47,759 bases of DNA from contig NZ_QPIJ01000036.1 of the NCBI RefSeq assembly GCF_003336665.1, positions 1 through 47,759 of the forward strand, read 5' to 3'. This DNA is from Vreelandella rituensis. Lineage in GTDB: Bacteria; Pseudomonadota; Gammaproteobacteria; Pseudomonadales; Halomonadaceae. Below the pieces are notes generated by a model. The model worked only from the letters and a program-made list of their open reading frames with translations. It searched no databases and was not told where the DNA came from. Position 1 is the stretch's first letter. Every line of letters starts with the position of its first letter. Made by a program: the position numbers and the translations under genes. Of the stretch, positions 35,490 through 45,637 are shown one piece after another.

Positions 35490-36935
35490 TCAGTCGATCA
35501 ACGGCACCAGGGAATCGATACTGCTCTTGGCATCGCCGTAGAACATGCGCGTATTCTCCTTGAAGAATAGCGGATTCTCGATACCCGAGTAGCCAGTACC
35601 CTGCCCACGCTTGGAAACGAACACCTGCTTGGCATTCCATACTTCCAATACCGGCATACCGGCGATGGGGCTGTTGGGGTCCTCCTGTGCCGCCGGGTTC
35701 ACGATATCGTTGGAGCCGATCACGATAACCACGTCCGTATTCGGAAAGTCATCATTGATCTCATCCATTTCCATCACGATGTCGTAAGGCACCCTAGCCT
35801 CGGCCAACAGCACATTCATGTGCCCCGGCAAGCGGCCCGCCACGGGATGAATCGCAAAGCGTACATTCTTGCCCGCATCGCGCAGCTTGCGTGTCAGTTC
35901 CCTGACCGAATTCTGCGCCTGGGCAACTGCCATGCCGTAACCTGGCACGATGATCACACTCTCGGCATCGTTGAGCGCCGCCGCCACACCACCGGCATCA
36001 ATGGCCACCTGCTCGCCTTCGATCTCGGCGGACTCGCCCTTGGCGCCGCCGCCAAAGCCGCCCAGGATGACGCTGACAAAGTTGCGATTCATTGCCTTGC
36101 ACATGATGTAGGAAAGAATCGCACCGGAAGACCCCACCAAGGCACCGGTAACGATCAAGAGGTCATTGGAAAGCGTGAACCCGATGGCCGCCGCCGCCCA
36201 GCCGGAATAGCTGTTGAGCATCGAAACTACCACCGGCATATCCGCCCCACCGATCCCCATGATCAAGTGATAACCGATGAAGAAAGCCAATGCCGCCAGC
36301 ACCAGCAATGACCAGAAGCCCGCGCCGTTGAGATAGGCGATAGCCATGACCAGAGACAATACCGCCGCTGCGGCATTGAGCATGTGCCCGCCGGGCAACT
36401 GACGGGATTTACCATCGACCTTGCCTGCCAGCTTGCCGTAAGCAATCACCGAGCCGGTGAAGGTTACTGCGCCGATGAAGATGGCAAACACGATTTCGAC
36501 TTGAAGAAACGTCAACTCGGCGGGGGTCTTGGTGACCAGCAGGGCGGCAAAGGCCGAAAATCTATCCGTGGCCTCGCCTAAAAGCAGTGCCGAGGCGACC
36601 CGGGTACGCTCCAGATCCGCGCTCCAGGCCACGAACACCGCCGCCAGACCCACGAAACTGTGCAGTGCTGCGACCAGTTGCGGCATTTCGGTCATCGCGA
36701 CGCGCTTGGCGATATTCCAACCGATTACTGACCCGATAAGAACCATCGGGATCATGATCCAGTAGCTACCGATTCCGGGACCAAATGCAGTGAACAGCAC
36801 CGCAATGGCCATGCCCACGATGCCATACCACACCGCTCGCTTGGCCTTTTCCTGATTACTCAACCCACCCAAGGAAAGGATGAAAAGTATACTTGCCGCA
36901 ATTGCCGCGGCAGAAACGAAACCTTGACCTAACAT
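35490..36935 (-). CDS. pntB: NAD(P) transhydrogenase, beta subunit
   Basis: PntB carries the NADP(H)-binding domain III and half of the proton channel of the membrane transhydrogenase, which uses proton motive force to make NADPH. The 481-residue protein has about eight or nine membrane helices in the first 280 residues. A soluble domain follows with [15 protein letters not shown] (NADP fold), [19 protein letters not shown] and [14 protein letters not shown]. It is 15 bases downstream of pntA and ends in a terminator. Confidence 0.97.
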   Translation of the reverse strand: MLGQGFVSAAAIAASILFILSLGGLSNQEKAKRAVWYGIVGMAIAVLFTAFGPGIGSYWIMIPMVLIGSVIGWNIAKRVAMTEMPQLVAALHSFVGLAAVFVAWSADLERTRVASALLLGEATDRFSAFAALLVTKTPAELTFLQVEIVFAIFIGAVTFTGSVIAYGKLAGKVDGKSRQLPGGHMLNAAAAVLSLVMAIAYLNGAGFWSLLVLAALAFFIGYHLIMGIGGADMPVVVSMLNSYSGWAAAAIGFTLSNDLLIVTGALVGSSGAILSYIMCKAMNRNFVSVILGGFGGGAKGESAEIEGEQVAIDAGGVAAALNDAESVIIVPGYGMAVAQAQNSVRELTRKLRDAGKNVRFAIHPVAGRLPGHMNVLLAEARVPYDIVMEMDEINDDFPNTDVVIVIGSNDIVNPAAQEDPNSPIAGMPVLEVWNAKQVFVSKRGQGTGYSGIENPLFFKENTRMFYGDAKSSIDSLVPLID

Positions 36936-36950
36936 GTCGTATCCCCGCGT

Positions 36951-38522
36951 TTATGATTTTTGGAACATGGCCAGCATCCGGCGTGTCACCAGGAAGCCAC
37001 CCACGATATTGATGGTAGCGATCAGCACGGAAATCGCCGCAAGTATGACCACCACCCAGTTACCCGAGCCTATCTGCAAGACGGCCCCCAGAATGATGAT
37101 CCCGGAAATGGCATTGGTCACCGCCATCAGCGGGGTATGTAGCGCATGGCTGACGTTCCAGATCACCTGATAACCTACGAAACAGGCCAGCACGAAAACG
37201 ATCAGATGCTGCATGAACGATGCCGGTGCGATTTGCCCCAACACCAGCATGAGTAACCCGCCCACCCCCAGCAATGTCACCTGACGCTTGGTCTGAGTCC
37301 GGATCGCCGCAAGTTCGGCGACTTTCTTTTCTTCCGGCGTGGGCTCCTTGACCTTCTCCTTGGGCTTGGCAGCGGCAATCGCCTTTACCTTGGGCGGCGG
37401 AGGCGGAAAGGTGATCTCACCCTGATGAGTGACCGTGGCGCCACGAATCACGTCATCTTCCATGTCATGCACGACTTCACCATCTTTCTTCGGGGTGAGG
37501 TCGGTCAACATGTGGCGAATATTGGTGGAATATAGCAGCGATGACTGAGTCGCCATCCGCGAGGGAAAATCAGTGTAGCCGACAATGGTCACGCCGTTGT
37601 CGCTGACCACTTTCTCGTCGGGTTTGGTCAAATCGCAGTTGCCGCCCTTTTCGGCCGCCAAGTCGACAATCACCGAGCCGGGCTTCATGGCCTTGACCAT
37701 GTCCTCGAGCCACAACTTGGGCGCGGGCCTACCCGGAATCAGCGCCGTGGTAATGACGATATCGACTTGGGGCGCCTGCTCGCGAAAACATTCCAGCTGT
37801 TTCTCGCGAAATTCAGGGCTGGAGGGCGCGGCATAGCCACCGCTGCCGGCACCATCCTGGTTCTCGTCGAAATCCAGAAACAGGAACTCGGCGCCCATGG
37901 ATTCGATCTGTTCGGCCACTTCAGGCCGCACATCGAAGGCACGCACCATGGCGCCCAGGCTGGTCGCGGTGCCGATAGCCGAGAGCCCCGCCACACCGGC
38001 ACCGATGATCAACACCTTGGCTGGAGGCACCTTGCCCGCCGCCGTGACCTGACCGGTGAAAAAACGCCCGAAGTTGTTGCCTGCTTCGATCACCGCGCGA
38101 TAACCGGCGATATTGGCCATCGAGGACAGCGCATCCATCTTCTGCGCGCGGGAGATACGCGGCACCATGTCCATGGCGACCACGGTGGCTCCTTTGGCCC
38201 GGCACTCTTCCAGTAATGACTCATTCTGCGCTGGCCAGAAAAAGGCAATCAGTGTTTGACCTTCACGCAGGTAACCGACCTCCACCTGGGAAGGCTCGCG
38301 TACCTTGATGACGATCTCGGCATCGGCCCACAATTTTTCGGCGCTATCGATGACGGTAACACCGGCCTCTTTATAGGCTTCGTCGGAAAAACCCGCCGCC
38401 GCACCGGCCCCGCTTTCCACCAGGCATTCGTGGCCCAATTTTTGTATGTGTACGGCGCTCTCGGGCGTCAAAGCGACACGCGCTTCGCCCTTGGCCGTTT
38501 CCCTGGGTGCTCCAATCTTCAC
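36951..38522 (-). CDS. pntA: NAD(P) transhydrogenase, alpha subunit
   Basis: PntA binds NAD(H) through its N-terminal domain and supplies membrane helices. The 523-residue protein starts [20 protein letters not shown], typical of the family and shared with alanine dehydrogenase. It has the NAD-binding [17 protein letters not shown] loop near residue 170, a Pro/Lys-rich linker (about 385-410) and four membrane helices in the last 110 residues. It is a single full-length alpha chain, as in E. coli, not the split form. The promoter should lie in 38523-38822, shared with the divergent transporter gene. Confidence 0.97.
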   Translation of the reverse strand: MKIGAPRETAKGEARVALTPESAVHIQKLGHECLVESGAGAAAGFSDEAYKEAGVTVIDSAEKLWADAEIVIKVREPSQVEVGYLREGQTLIAFFWPAQNESLLEECRAKGATVVAMDMVPRISRAQKMDALSSMANIAGYRAVIEAGNNFGRFFTGQVTAAGKVPPAKVLIIGAGVAGLSAIGTATSLGAMVRAFDVRPEVAEQIESMGAEFLFLDFDENQDGAGSGGYAAPSSPEFREKQLECFREQAPQVDIVITTALIPGRPAPKLWLEDMVKAMKPGSVIVDLAAEKGGNCDLTKPDEKVVSDNGVTIVGYTDFPSRMATQSSLLYSTNIRHMLTDLTPKKDGEVVHDMEDDVIRGATVTHQGEITFPPPPPKVKAIAAAKPKEKVKEPTPEEKKVAELAAIRTQTKRQVTLLGVGGLLMLVLGQIAPASFMQHLIVFVLACFVGYQVIWNVSHALHTPLMAVTNAISGIIILGAVLQIGSGNWVVVILAAISVLIATINIVGGFLVTRRMLAMFQKS

Positions 38523-38833
38523 AGTAAACCTCCCGAATTGTTAATATTTTGGCTACTTATGTTGTGCCCGGATTCCTAACATAGCGTTAACGGCATGAAG
38601 AGCCACTGTTTTTTTGATTAGCCAACGGTAACGTCACTCTCTCCGCAACTCTCTCTATTCAGTGGACGAATGACGCCACTCACAATTTCGATTGCCTCAA
38701 GCGATAGGGTCTCTTTATGGTTAGCCTATGGCCTGCGGGTCGACCATGTCCACTCGCCGCTCGATATGTGCCCTATATCTCGAGCGATATGTTGGCGGGT
38801 TTTTCAAAATAATTAAATAGTATGGGAACTCCT
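38523..38833. promoter_or_regulatory. Divergent regulatory region, pntA / peptide transporter
   Basis: This is a gene-free stretch of about 300 bases. It holds an inverted repeat CGCTCGA (38758-38764) / TCGAGCG (38780-38786) extended inward by TAT/ATA. CGATATGT also occurs twice around it (near 38762 and 38785). The following AT-rich segment TTTTTCAAAATAATTAAATAG (38800-38820) lies just before the start codon. The dyad is a candidate operator for the transporter, possibly for the LysR protein at the end of the same operon. No firm promoter boxes were identified. Confidence 0.45.
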
Positions 38834-40420
38834 ATGCCCTTCAGAAGAACGATTTCCTTCAAAAAGACAATGCTGGCTTCTGTCATTGGTGCCACCCTTG
38901 CAGGCACTGCCTTGCTGCCCATGGCTGCCAGCGCGGAAACCCTGCGTGTCGGCTACGCAGCCGACCCGGAAACCCTCGATATCCACGAACAGCTTTCCGG
39001 TGGCATGCTGCGTTTCTCCCATCTTTCTTTTGATCCTCTGGTGCGCTGGACCAAGAATTTCGAGTTCGAGCCGCGCCTGGCCACTGAATGGGAACAGGTC
39101 GACGAAACCACCATGCGCATGAGCTTGCGTGAAGGCGTCACCTTCCATTCCGGCAACCCCCTCACCGCCGAAGACGTGGTCTGGACCATCGAGCGCTTGA
39201 AAGAAAGCCCCGACTACCGTGCCATTTTCGAGCCGGTGGAAAGTGCCGAAGCGATTGACGACCACACCATCGAGATCAAGACCAGCGAGCCCTACCCGTT
39301 GCTGCTCAACCTGGCCACTTACATCTTCCCCATGGATCGCGCCTTTTATACTGGCGAAACCGACGATGGCGATGACAAGTCCGAGATCGTCAAGGCGGGC
39401 AATTCCTATGCCTCGCGTCATGTCTCCGGCACCGGCCCGTTCATCGTCACCGAACGACGCCAAGGCGTGCGCGTGGATTTCGAACGCTTCGATGACTACT
39501 GGGATACCGATACAGGCAACGTCGACCGCATCGTGCTGACACCAATTGCCGAAAACGCCTCGCGTGTCGCGGCGCTGCTTTCCGGTGGTGTGGATTTCAT
39601 TGATGCCGTGCCACCCAACGACCTGGAGCGTGTCCGTGAGGCCGACGATGTCAATCTGGTCGAGATCAATGGCACCCGTATCATCGGCTTCCAACTCAAC
39701 GAAGAGCGCGTTGAAGCCTTCCAGGACCCAAGAGTACGCCAGGCCGTCGCCTACGCCATCAATCAGGAAGGCATCGCCGACCGCTTGATGCGCGGCTTTG
39801 CCACACCGGCAGCGCAGTTCTCACCGGAAGGCTACTCCGGCCACAACCCCGACCTGACACCGCGCTATGACGTCGAACGTGCCCAGGAACTGATGGCCGA
39901 AGCCGGTTATGCAGATGGTTTCACCATCGACATGATCGCTCCCAACAACCGTTACGTGAACGACGCCCAGATTGCCCAGGCTGTGTCTAACATGCTGGCG
40001 CGCATCAATATTGACGTGAACCTGCGCACCATGCCACTGGCCCAGTACTGGCCGGAATACGACACTCGCCAGTCCGACGCGGCAATGATCGGTTGGCACG
40101 CGGATACCGAAGACAGCGCCAACTTCTTCCAGTACCTGACCTTCTGTATCGATGAACAAACCGGGGCCGGGCAGTACAACTACGGTAGCTATTGCAACGA
40201 AGAAATTGACGCCTTGGTGACCGCGGCCGATAGCGAAACCGATCTGGAAAAGCGCAACGCAATGCTGCGTGAAGCGGAAGCCATGCTCTATGAAGATGCC
40301 GGTTACATTCCCCTGCACTGGCAGAACCTGGCTTACGCTGCACGCGAAGACGTGGATATCGAGCCCGTCGTCAACGCTATCGATTTCCCCTACCTGGGTG
40401 ATCTCGTCATCAGCGAATAA
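38834..40420 (+). CDS. Peptide ABC transporter substrate-binding protein (SBP family 5)
   Basis: The protein has about 528 residues. A signal peptide (basic MPFRRTISFKK, hydrophobic core, AAASAE-type cleavage after about 34) leads to a family 5 binding protein. Recognisable blocks are LRVGYAADPETLDIH, RLATEWEQVD, LREGVTFHSGNPLTAEDV and RQAVAYAINQE. It should capture di- or oligopeptides in the periplasm, and the exact ligand is unknown. ATG 38834 is preferred because a GGGA sits upstream. An ATG at 38822 has only A/T-rich sequence before it. It is first of the five transporter genes. Confidence 0.95.
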   Translation: MPFRRTISFKKTMLASVIGATLAGTALLPMAASAETLRVGYAADPETLDIHEQLSGGMLRFSHLSFDPLVRWTKNFEFEPRLATEWEQVDETTMRMSLREGVTFHSGNPLTAEDVVWTIERLKESPDYRAIFEPVESAEAIDDHTIEIKTSEPYPLLLNLATYIFPMDRAFYTGETDDGDDKSEIVKAGNSYASRHVSGTGPFIVTERRQGVRVDFERFDDYWDTDTGNVDRIVLTPIAENASRVAALLSGGVDFIDAVPPNDLERVREADDVNLVEINGTRIIGFQLNEERVEAFQDPRVRQAVAYAINQEGIADRLMRGFATPAAQFSPEGYSGHNPDLTPRYDVERAQELMAEAGYADGFTIDMIAPNNRYVNDAQIAQAVSNMLARINIDVNLRTMPLAQYWPEYDTRQSDAAMIGWHADTEDSANFFQYLTFCIDEQTGAGQYNYGSYCNEEIDALVTAADSETDLEKRNAMLREAEAMLYEDAGYIPLHWQNLAYAAREDVDIEPVVNAIDFPYLGDLVISE

Positions 40421-40451
40421 TCGCAAGTTTTACTAGAACGCATGGATGCTT

Positions 40452-40477
40452 CGCCCTTCGGCCATTTCCGAAGGGCG
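40452..40477 (+). terminator. Stable hairpin between binding protein and permease genes
   Basis: CGCCCTTCGG-CCATTT-CCGAAGGGCG is a perfect 10-bp stem 31 bases after the stop codon, without a T run. Such structures commonly protect the binding-protein message and lower permease expression. Confidence 0.65.
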
Positions 40478-40540
40478 TGGCCTTATGCCGTGGCAAAACT
40501 TATCCCCCTGTTTTACTCCTTCATATAGGTGGCGCGAGCC

Positions 40541-41590
40541 ATGATTGCGTTTTTGATCAAGCGGCTGATGCACGCGATACTGGTGATGTTTATCATCAGC
40601 GTGCTTGCCTTCGCCATCCAGGACAACCTGGGTGATCCCGTCCAGCAGATGGTGGGGCAATCGGTCCCCGAAAGTGAACGCGAAGCCCTGCGTGAGCGCC
40701 TCGGCCTCAATGATCCTTTTCTGGTGCAGTACGCTCGTTTTGCGCTCAACGCGGTACAGGGTGACTTCGGCACCTCCTATTTCTATCGTGAGCCCGCTCT
40801 GGAAGTCATTGGACGGCACCTGCCGGCCACCCTGGAGCTGGTCTTCGCTTCCACCTTGATCATCGTGCTGTTTTCGGTGCCCATCGGGGTATACAGCGCC
40901 ATCAAGCCGCGAGCCATCCTGTCGCGCTTTTTCATGGGGGCATCGATTGTAGGTATTTCGATACCGGTGTTTCTGACGGCGATCATCCTGATCCAGATAT
41001 TTTCCATCGGCGTGACGGTGACGCTGTTTCCCGAGTCGACCGGCTGGGGCAGCTGGCTCAACGGCTTCTTTTCAACCGAAGGCAACATGCCTTCGTTCGG
41101 GCGTGGCTATGACCTGGTGCATGTATTCGGCCATTGGGACACTAACCTTGCGACCTGGAACGGCCTGCAACATCTGGTACTGCCCTCCATCGCCCTGGCG
41201 TCGATCATGCTGCCACTCTTCATTCGCCTGATTCGGGCGGAAATGATGGAGGTCATGCAGTCCGACTACGTCAAGTATGCCCGCGCCAAAGGTATCTCGA
41301 TGCGTCGGGTGTATTTCGTCCATGCGCTGAAAAACACCATGCTGCCGGTGATTACCGTCGGCGGCGTACAGATAGGCACCATGGTGGCCTATACCATACT
41401 CACCGAAACCGTCTTCCAGTGGCCGGGCATGGGCCTGATGTTCCTGGATGCCATCAATCACGCGGATATTCCCTTGATCGTCAGTTATCTGATGATCGTC
41501 GGGGTAATTTTCGTGGTGACCAACACCATCGTCGACCTGGTCTATGGCCTGGTGAACCCCACCGTCAAACTCACCGGTAAACCCGCATGA
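40541..41590 (+). CDS. Peptide ABC transporter permease (DppB-like)
   Basis: The 349-residue inner-membrane permease has six helices. The N-terminal IKRLMHAILVMFIISVLAF is typical of DppB/OppB, and DYVKYARAKGISMRRVYFVHALKN is the EAA-type coupling loop that contacts the ATPases. The start at 40541 has AGGTGG 8 bases upstream. A GTG at 40529 lies within that site and is unlikely. The next permease starts in the last codons (ATGA overlap). Confidence 0.96.
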   Translation: MIAFLIKRLMHAILVMFIISVLAFAIQDNLGDPVQQMVGQSVPESEREALRERLGLNDPFLVQYARFALNAVQGDFGTSYFYREPALEVIGRHLPATLELVFASTLIIVLFSVPIGVYSAIKPRAILSRFFMGASIVGISIPVFLTAIILIQIFSIGVTVTLFPESTGWGSWLNGFFSTEGNMPSFGRGYDLVHVFGHWDTNLATWNGLQHLVLPSIALASIMLPLFIRLIRAEMMEVMQSDYVKYARAKGISMRRVYFVHALKNTMLPVITVGGVQIGTMVAYTILTETVFQWPGMGLMFLDAINHADIPLIVSYLMIVGVIFVVTNTIVDLVYGLVNPTVKLTGKPA

Positions 41591-42558
41591 CGATACCGAC
41601 CGTTACTCAGAGTAGTTCTCAAACGACCCGACCGCGCATCCCCAGCCGCTGGGAGCGCCTACGCGACTCCTACCTGTGGTACAGCTTCAAACGCGACCAT
41701 ACCGCGCAGTTATGCCTGGCTATTTTCATCGGCCTGGTCATCGTGGCATTCGCCTCGCCGTTGCTGGCACCCACCGACCCTTATGACTTGCGCCAGATCG
41801 ACATCATGGCGTCAGAGTTACCGCCCTTCTGGATCGACGGTGCCGACGAACGCTTTATTCTAGGTACCGACGCCCAAGGGCGTGACCTGTTGTCGATCAT
41901 TTTATATGGCACTCGGGTATCGCTTTTGATCGGCTTTGGCGCCGTGATCCTGCAAGCACTGCTAGGCGTTACTTTCGGCCTGATGGCAGGCTACTTAGGT
42001 GGCCGCGTGGATGCCCTGCTGATGCGCCTGGCGGATATCCAGCTGTCATTCTCCACCCTGATGGTCGCCATCGTGGTGGGCGCCGTGGTCAAGGCGACCA
42101 TGGGAGGCGCCTTTTACAGTGAATATGCGGTCATCATGCTGATCCTGATCATCGGCCTGGCGGAATGGCCGCAGTATGCAAGAACCGTCAGGGCCTCGGT
42201 GCTGGCGGAAAAAAACAAGGAATACGTGGATGCCGCCAGGGTCATGGGCCTGCGCAGTAAACGCATCATGTTCCGCCATGTGCTACCCAACACCCTGTCG
42301 CCGATTTTCGTGATTTCCACGGTACAGATCGCCAACGCCATCATTTCGGAAGCGGCGCTGTCGTTTTTGGGGCTGGGCATGCCGGAGACGCATCCTTCGC
42401 TGGGTTCACTGATCAAATCCGGGTTCGACTATATCCAGTCAGGCTCCTGGTGGATCACCCTGATTCCCGGTGCGGTACTGGTGATACTGGTGCTGTCCAT
42501 CAACCTTCTGGGTGACTGGCTGCGCGACGTCATGAACCCACGACTCTACAAAGGCTGA
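41587..42558 (+). CDS. Peptide ABC transporter permease (DppC-like)
   Basis: The 323-residue second permease has a cytoplasmic N-terminus, then helices from about 44 onward. The periplasmic FILGTDAQGRDLLSIILYGTRVSL block is diagnostic for DppC/OppC, and the EAA loop is EYVDAARVMGLRSKRIMFRHVLPN. It pairs with the upstream permease to form the channel and is followed 8 bases later by the first ATPase. Confidence 0.96.
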   Translation: MTIPTVTQSSSQTTRPRIPSRWERLRDSYLWYSFKRDHTAQLCLAIFIGLVIVAFASPLLAPTDPYDLRQIDIMASELPPFWIDGADERFILGTDAQGRDLLSIILYGTRVSLLIGFGAVILQALLGVTFGLMAGYLGGRVDALLMRLADIQLSFSTLMVAIVVGAVVKATMGGAFYSEYAVIMLILIIGLAEWPQYARTVRASVLAEKNKEYVDAARVMGLRSKRIMFRHVLPNTLSPIFVISTVQIANAIISEAALSFLGLGMPETHPSLGSLIKSGFDYIQSGSWWITLIPGAVLVILVLSINLLGDWLRDVMNPRLYKG

Positions 42559-42566
42559 GGTGCACC

Positions 42567-43586
42567 ATGGCATTGCTGGAAGTAACCAATCTGGACGTAC
42601 GCTTTGGTTTACGCCAAGGCGAAGTACGCGCTTTACGCGACGTCAGTTTCACCCTGGAGCGTGGCGAACGCCTCGGCATCGTCGGTGAATCCGGCGCAGG
42701 AAAATCCGTGGCCGCCTTTTCCCTGTTGAACTTGATCGGCAAACCGGGGTTTATTGCCGGCGGGAGTATCACCTTCGACGGCCTCGAACTGAATTCGATG
42801 TCCGAGCGCGCCTTGCGCAAAGTACGCGGCAACCGGATCTCGATGATTTTCCAGGACCCGATGATGACCCTGAACCCGGTGCTCTCGATCGGCGAGCAGA
42901 TGGTCGAGTGTCTCAAGGCCCACCGGCGGATTTCCTCGAAACAGGCCCGCGCCATTGCGCTGGACAAGCTGCAACAGGTCCAGATTCCATCGCCGGAAAC
43001 CCGCCTGGATCAGTATCCACATGAGCTTTCGGGCGGCATGCGCCAACGCATCATCATTGCCATTGCGCTGTTGCTCGACCCGGACATCATCATTGCCGAT
43101 GAGCCGACCACGGCGCTGGATGTCACCATCCAGGCGGAAATCATGGCGTTGCTGCTGGAGCTATGCGAGCAGCACAACGTCGGCCTGATCCTTATCACCC
43201 ATGACCTGGGGGTGGTCAGCCAGGTTACCCAACGCATGCTGGTCATGTATGCCGGCCGGGTCATCGAGCAGGGACCGACCCGCGAGATCATCAACGACCC
43301 GCAGCATCCTTACACCCAAGGGTTGATCAACGCCTTGCCGCAAATGGCGACGCCCGGGGAACGGCTCAACCAGATTCGCGGCAGCATGCCGTCGTTATCC
43401 AACCTGCCCGATGGTTGCGCCTTTCACCCGCGCTGCGATTTCATCAATAAAGCCAACGGTGAACCGCGCCCGGCCTGTGTCCAGAAGGTGCCTGAATTCG
43501 TTGATTCGGGTAATTGCCGCGTCGCCTGCCATATGGTGGCGGAAATGCAGGAAGATCGCCGTCTGAAGCTGGAGGAAATATCATGA
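42567..43586 (+). CDS. Peptide ABC transporter ATPase (DppD-like)
   Basis: The 339-residue ABC ATPase has Walker A GESGAGKS (40-47), signature LSGGM (154-158, Met where Gln is common but usual in DppD), Walker B IIIADEP (174-180) and the switch His in LITHDLGVV. The C-terminal extension CAFHPRCDF...PACVQ is the oligopeptide-type domain that can bind an iron-sulfur cluster in this subfamily. The stop overlaps the next ATG. Confidence 0.96.
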   Translation: MALLEVTNLDVRFGLRQGEVRALRDVSFTLERGERLGIVGESGAGKSVAAFSLLNLIGKPGFIAGGSITFDGLELNSMSERALRKVRGNRISMIFQDPMMTLNPVLSIGEQMVECLKAHRRISSKQARAIALDKLQQVQIPSPETRLDQYPHELSGGMRQRIIIAIALLLDPDIIIADEPTTALDVTIQAEIMALLLELCEQHNVGLILITHDLGVVSQVTQRMLVMYAGRVIEQGPTREIINDPQHPYTQGLINALPQMATPGERLNQIRGSMPSLSNLPDGCAFHPRCDFINKANGEPRPACVQKVPEFVDSGNCRVACHMVAEMQEDRRLKLEEIS

Positions 43587-44665
43587 CCGCGACTGCCATG
43601 AACCTGAAAGGCGCTAACCTGGAGAGCGCTGAAACACCTACCCAGAATGAGGAAAGCGCCGATTCTCTACTCCAGATACGCAATCTGAAAAAACGTTTTT
43701 CGTTGTCCGGTGACTTTCTCGAACAGCTGCGTTTCAAGGGTGGCAAGTTGGTCCGGCACCGCGAATACGTGCATGCCATCAATGGCGTCAACCTGGATAT
43801 CAAGCGCGGTGAAGCGCTATGCGTGGTCGGCGAGTCCGGCTGCGGCAAATCCACCGTGGCACGTACCGTCATGGGGTTGTTGACCCCCACGGAAGGCGAA
43901 ATCAGTTACGCCGGCCAGCGTATCGACAATCTCAGTTCGCGTGAATTATTGCCGTTTCGCAAGCGCATGCAGATGATTTTCCAGAACCCCTATGCATCGC
44001 TCAATCCGCGCATGACCATCCAGCAAACCCTGGAAGAGCCGCTTCGCCTGCACCACCCGGACTGGAATCGTCTGAAAGTGCAGGAAAAAGTCCAGGAGGT
44101 GATGAGTTCGGTGGGCATCGACCCGGACTGGGGCAAGCGCTTCGGTCACGAATTTTCCGGCGGCCAGCGTCAACGTATCGCCATTGCCCGGGCGCTGGCT
44201 GTCGACCCCGAATTCATCGTGGCCGACGAGCCCATTTCGGCATTGGATGTGTCCATTCAAGCCCAGGTGTTAAACCTGTTGATGGACGCCCAACGCGACC
44301 GCAACCTGACCTATCTGTTTATTACCCATGACTTAGCCGTGGTGGAACACTTCGGTACTCGCGTGGCAGTCATGTACCTGGGCACGGTGTGTGAAATCGC
44401 CACCACCGCCACCCTGTTCAACAAGCCGCGTCACCCTTACACCCAGGCCCTGCTATCGGCGATTCCGCGCCTGGAGGATGACCGTCCCCAACATATTCGT
44501 CTGAAAGGCGAAGTACCCACGCCGGTCAACCTGCCCAGCGGCTGCGTGTTCCATGGGCGTTGTCCGTATGCCAATGCGCGTTGCCGCCAGGAAACCCCCA
44601 CGCTGGTCACTCAGTTGGATGGCACCCGGGTCGCCTGCCATGCAGTGGAGGAAGATCGTTTATGA
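43583..44665 (+). CDS. Peptide ABC transporter ATPase (DppF-like)
   Basis: The product has 360 residues from ATG 43583, with GGAGG seven bases upstream. An earlier in-frame start inside the previous gene is not supported. It has Walker A GESGCGKS (83-90), signature FSGGQ (191-195), Walker B IVADEP (212-217), LFITHDLAVV and the C-terminal CVFHGRCPYANARC domain. It forms a heterodimer with the upstream ATPase. The N-terminal 30 residues are polar and extra compared with E. coli DppF. Confidence 0.96.
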   Translation: MTATAMNLKGANLESAETPTQNEESADSLLQIRNLKKRFSLSGDFLEQLRFKGGKLVRHREYVHAINGVNLDIKRGEALCVVGESGCGKSTVARTVMGLLTPTEGEISYAGQRIDNLSSRELLPFRKRMQMIFQNPYASLNPRMTIQQTLEEPLRLHHPDWNRLKVQEKVQEVMSSVGIDPDWGKRFGHEFSGGQRQRIAIARALAVDPEFIVADEPISALDVSIQAQVLNLLMDAQRDRNLTYLFITHDLAVVEHFGTRVAVMYLGTVCEIATTATLFNKPRHPYTQALLSAIPRLEDDRPQHIRLKGEVPTPVNLPSGCVFHGRCPYANARCRQETPTLVTQLDGTRVACHAVEEDRL

Positions 44666-44703
44666 AGCTAGGCATATCGTCTGCAGGCTCAGCGGGGTAA
44701 TTC

Positions 44704-45624
44704 ATGGAAATTCGCTGGCTGGAAGATTTCATCGCCCTGGCCAGAACACGGCATTTTTCGCGGGCGGCGGATGAGCAGAACGTCACCCAACCCACCTTTT
44801 CGCGTCGGATCAAGCTACTCGAAGAGGAAATGGGCGCCACCCTGATCAACCGCCAGACGTTGCCGCTGTCGCTCACCCCTGCAGGTAAGGAATTTCTGGC
44901 GCTGAGTGAAGAGGTCACCGAGCGTGTTCGTCTGACACGTGACCGGGTAAGGGAGATCAGTGCCGGGCAGCAACGCCGTATCATGCTCGCCGCACCCCAA
45001 AGCGTCTTGGCGCACTTTTTGCCCCAGTGGCTTTGCGTGATTGACCAGCCGTCACGCATACAGCCCTACCTGCGTGCCACCGGCTGGACCGCCAGCGAGT
45101 ACTTTCAGGCACTGGGACGCGGTGAATGTGATCTGGCTCTGTGCTACTGGCCAAGGGAGCGTTGCGAACTGGACCTGGATACCAGTGCCTGCAATTATCG
45201 GGTGATCGGCCATGAACGCATGATTGCAGTCACCACGCCGGATGCTCAAGGCAAGCCCAGCGCGATGCTCCCCGGTAGCCGCAGCCAACCCATCGCCTGG
45301 CTTACCTATCCCAAACGTAGCTTGCTCGGTTCGGCGGTCAAGGCCCATTTATCGCGCCTGGCTCAGGCAGCTCACCTGACAGTTCAGAGCGAAAATTCCT
45401 ATGCCGCCAGCATCAAGGAACTGGTACTGCTCGGTTACGGCATGAGCTGGCTCCCCGAACGCACGATCAAGGCGGAACTGGAAAGCGGCCAACTGGTACG
45501 CGCAGGCGATCCACGCTGGGACGTCCCCATGGAATTGCGCCTTTATCGTCATCAAAATCAACATCATGCCGGGCTGGATGCCTTCTGGGCCACCGTGCCC
45601 AGTCTCCCGATTCCATGCCCTTGA
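44704..45624 (+). CDS. LysR-family transcriptional regulator, transporter-linked
   Basis: This 306-residue LysR protein has an N-terminal helix-turn-helix (WLEDFIALARTRHFSRAADEQNVTQPTFSRRIKLLEEEM, residues about 4-42), written here with the conserved SRAA...TQPTFSRRI pattern. Its effector domain starts near residue 90 and ends in a YGMSWLPE segment. It lies 38 bases after the last transporter gene and just before pepQ on the same strand, so it probably belongs to the same transcript and senses a peptide or amino acid. The ribosome binding site is weak (GCGGGG). Confidence 0.93.
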   Translation: MEIRWLEDFIALARTRHFSRAADEQNVTQPTFSRRIKLLEEEMGATLINRQTLPLSLTPAGKEFLALSEEVTERVRLTRDRVREISAGQQRRIMLAAPQSVLAHFLPQWLCVIDQPSRIQPYLRATGWTASEYFQALGRGECDLALCYWPRERCELDLDTSACNYRVIGHERMIAVTTPDAQGKPSAMLPGSRSQPIAWLTYPKRSLLGSAVKAHLSRLAQAAHLTVQSENSYAASIKELVLLGYGMSWLPERTIKAELESGQLVRAGDPRWDVPMELRLYRHQNQHHAGLDAFWATVPSLPIPCP

Positions 45625-45637
45625 ACGGATTATTGTT

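Noticed and set aside
38813..39694. 293-codon minus-strand frame opposite the peptide-binding protein gene
   Set aside because: It is antisense to a conserved coding region with a proper signal peptide, and its translation has no recognisable motif.
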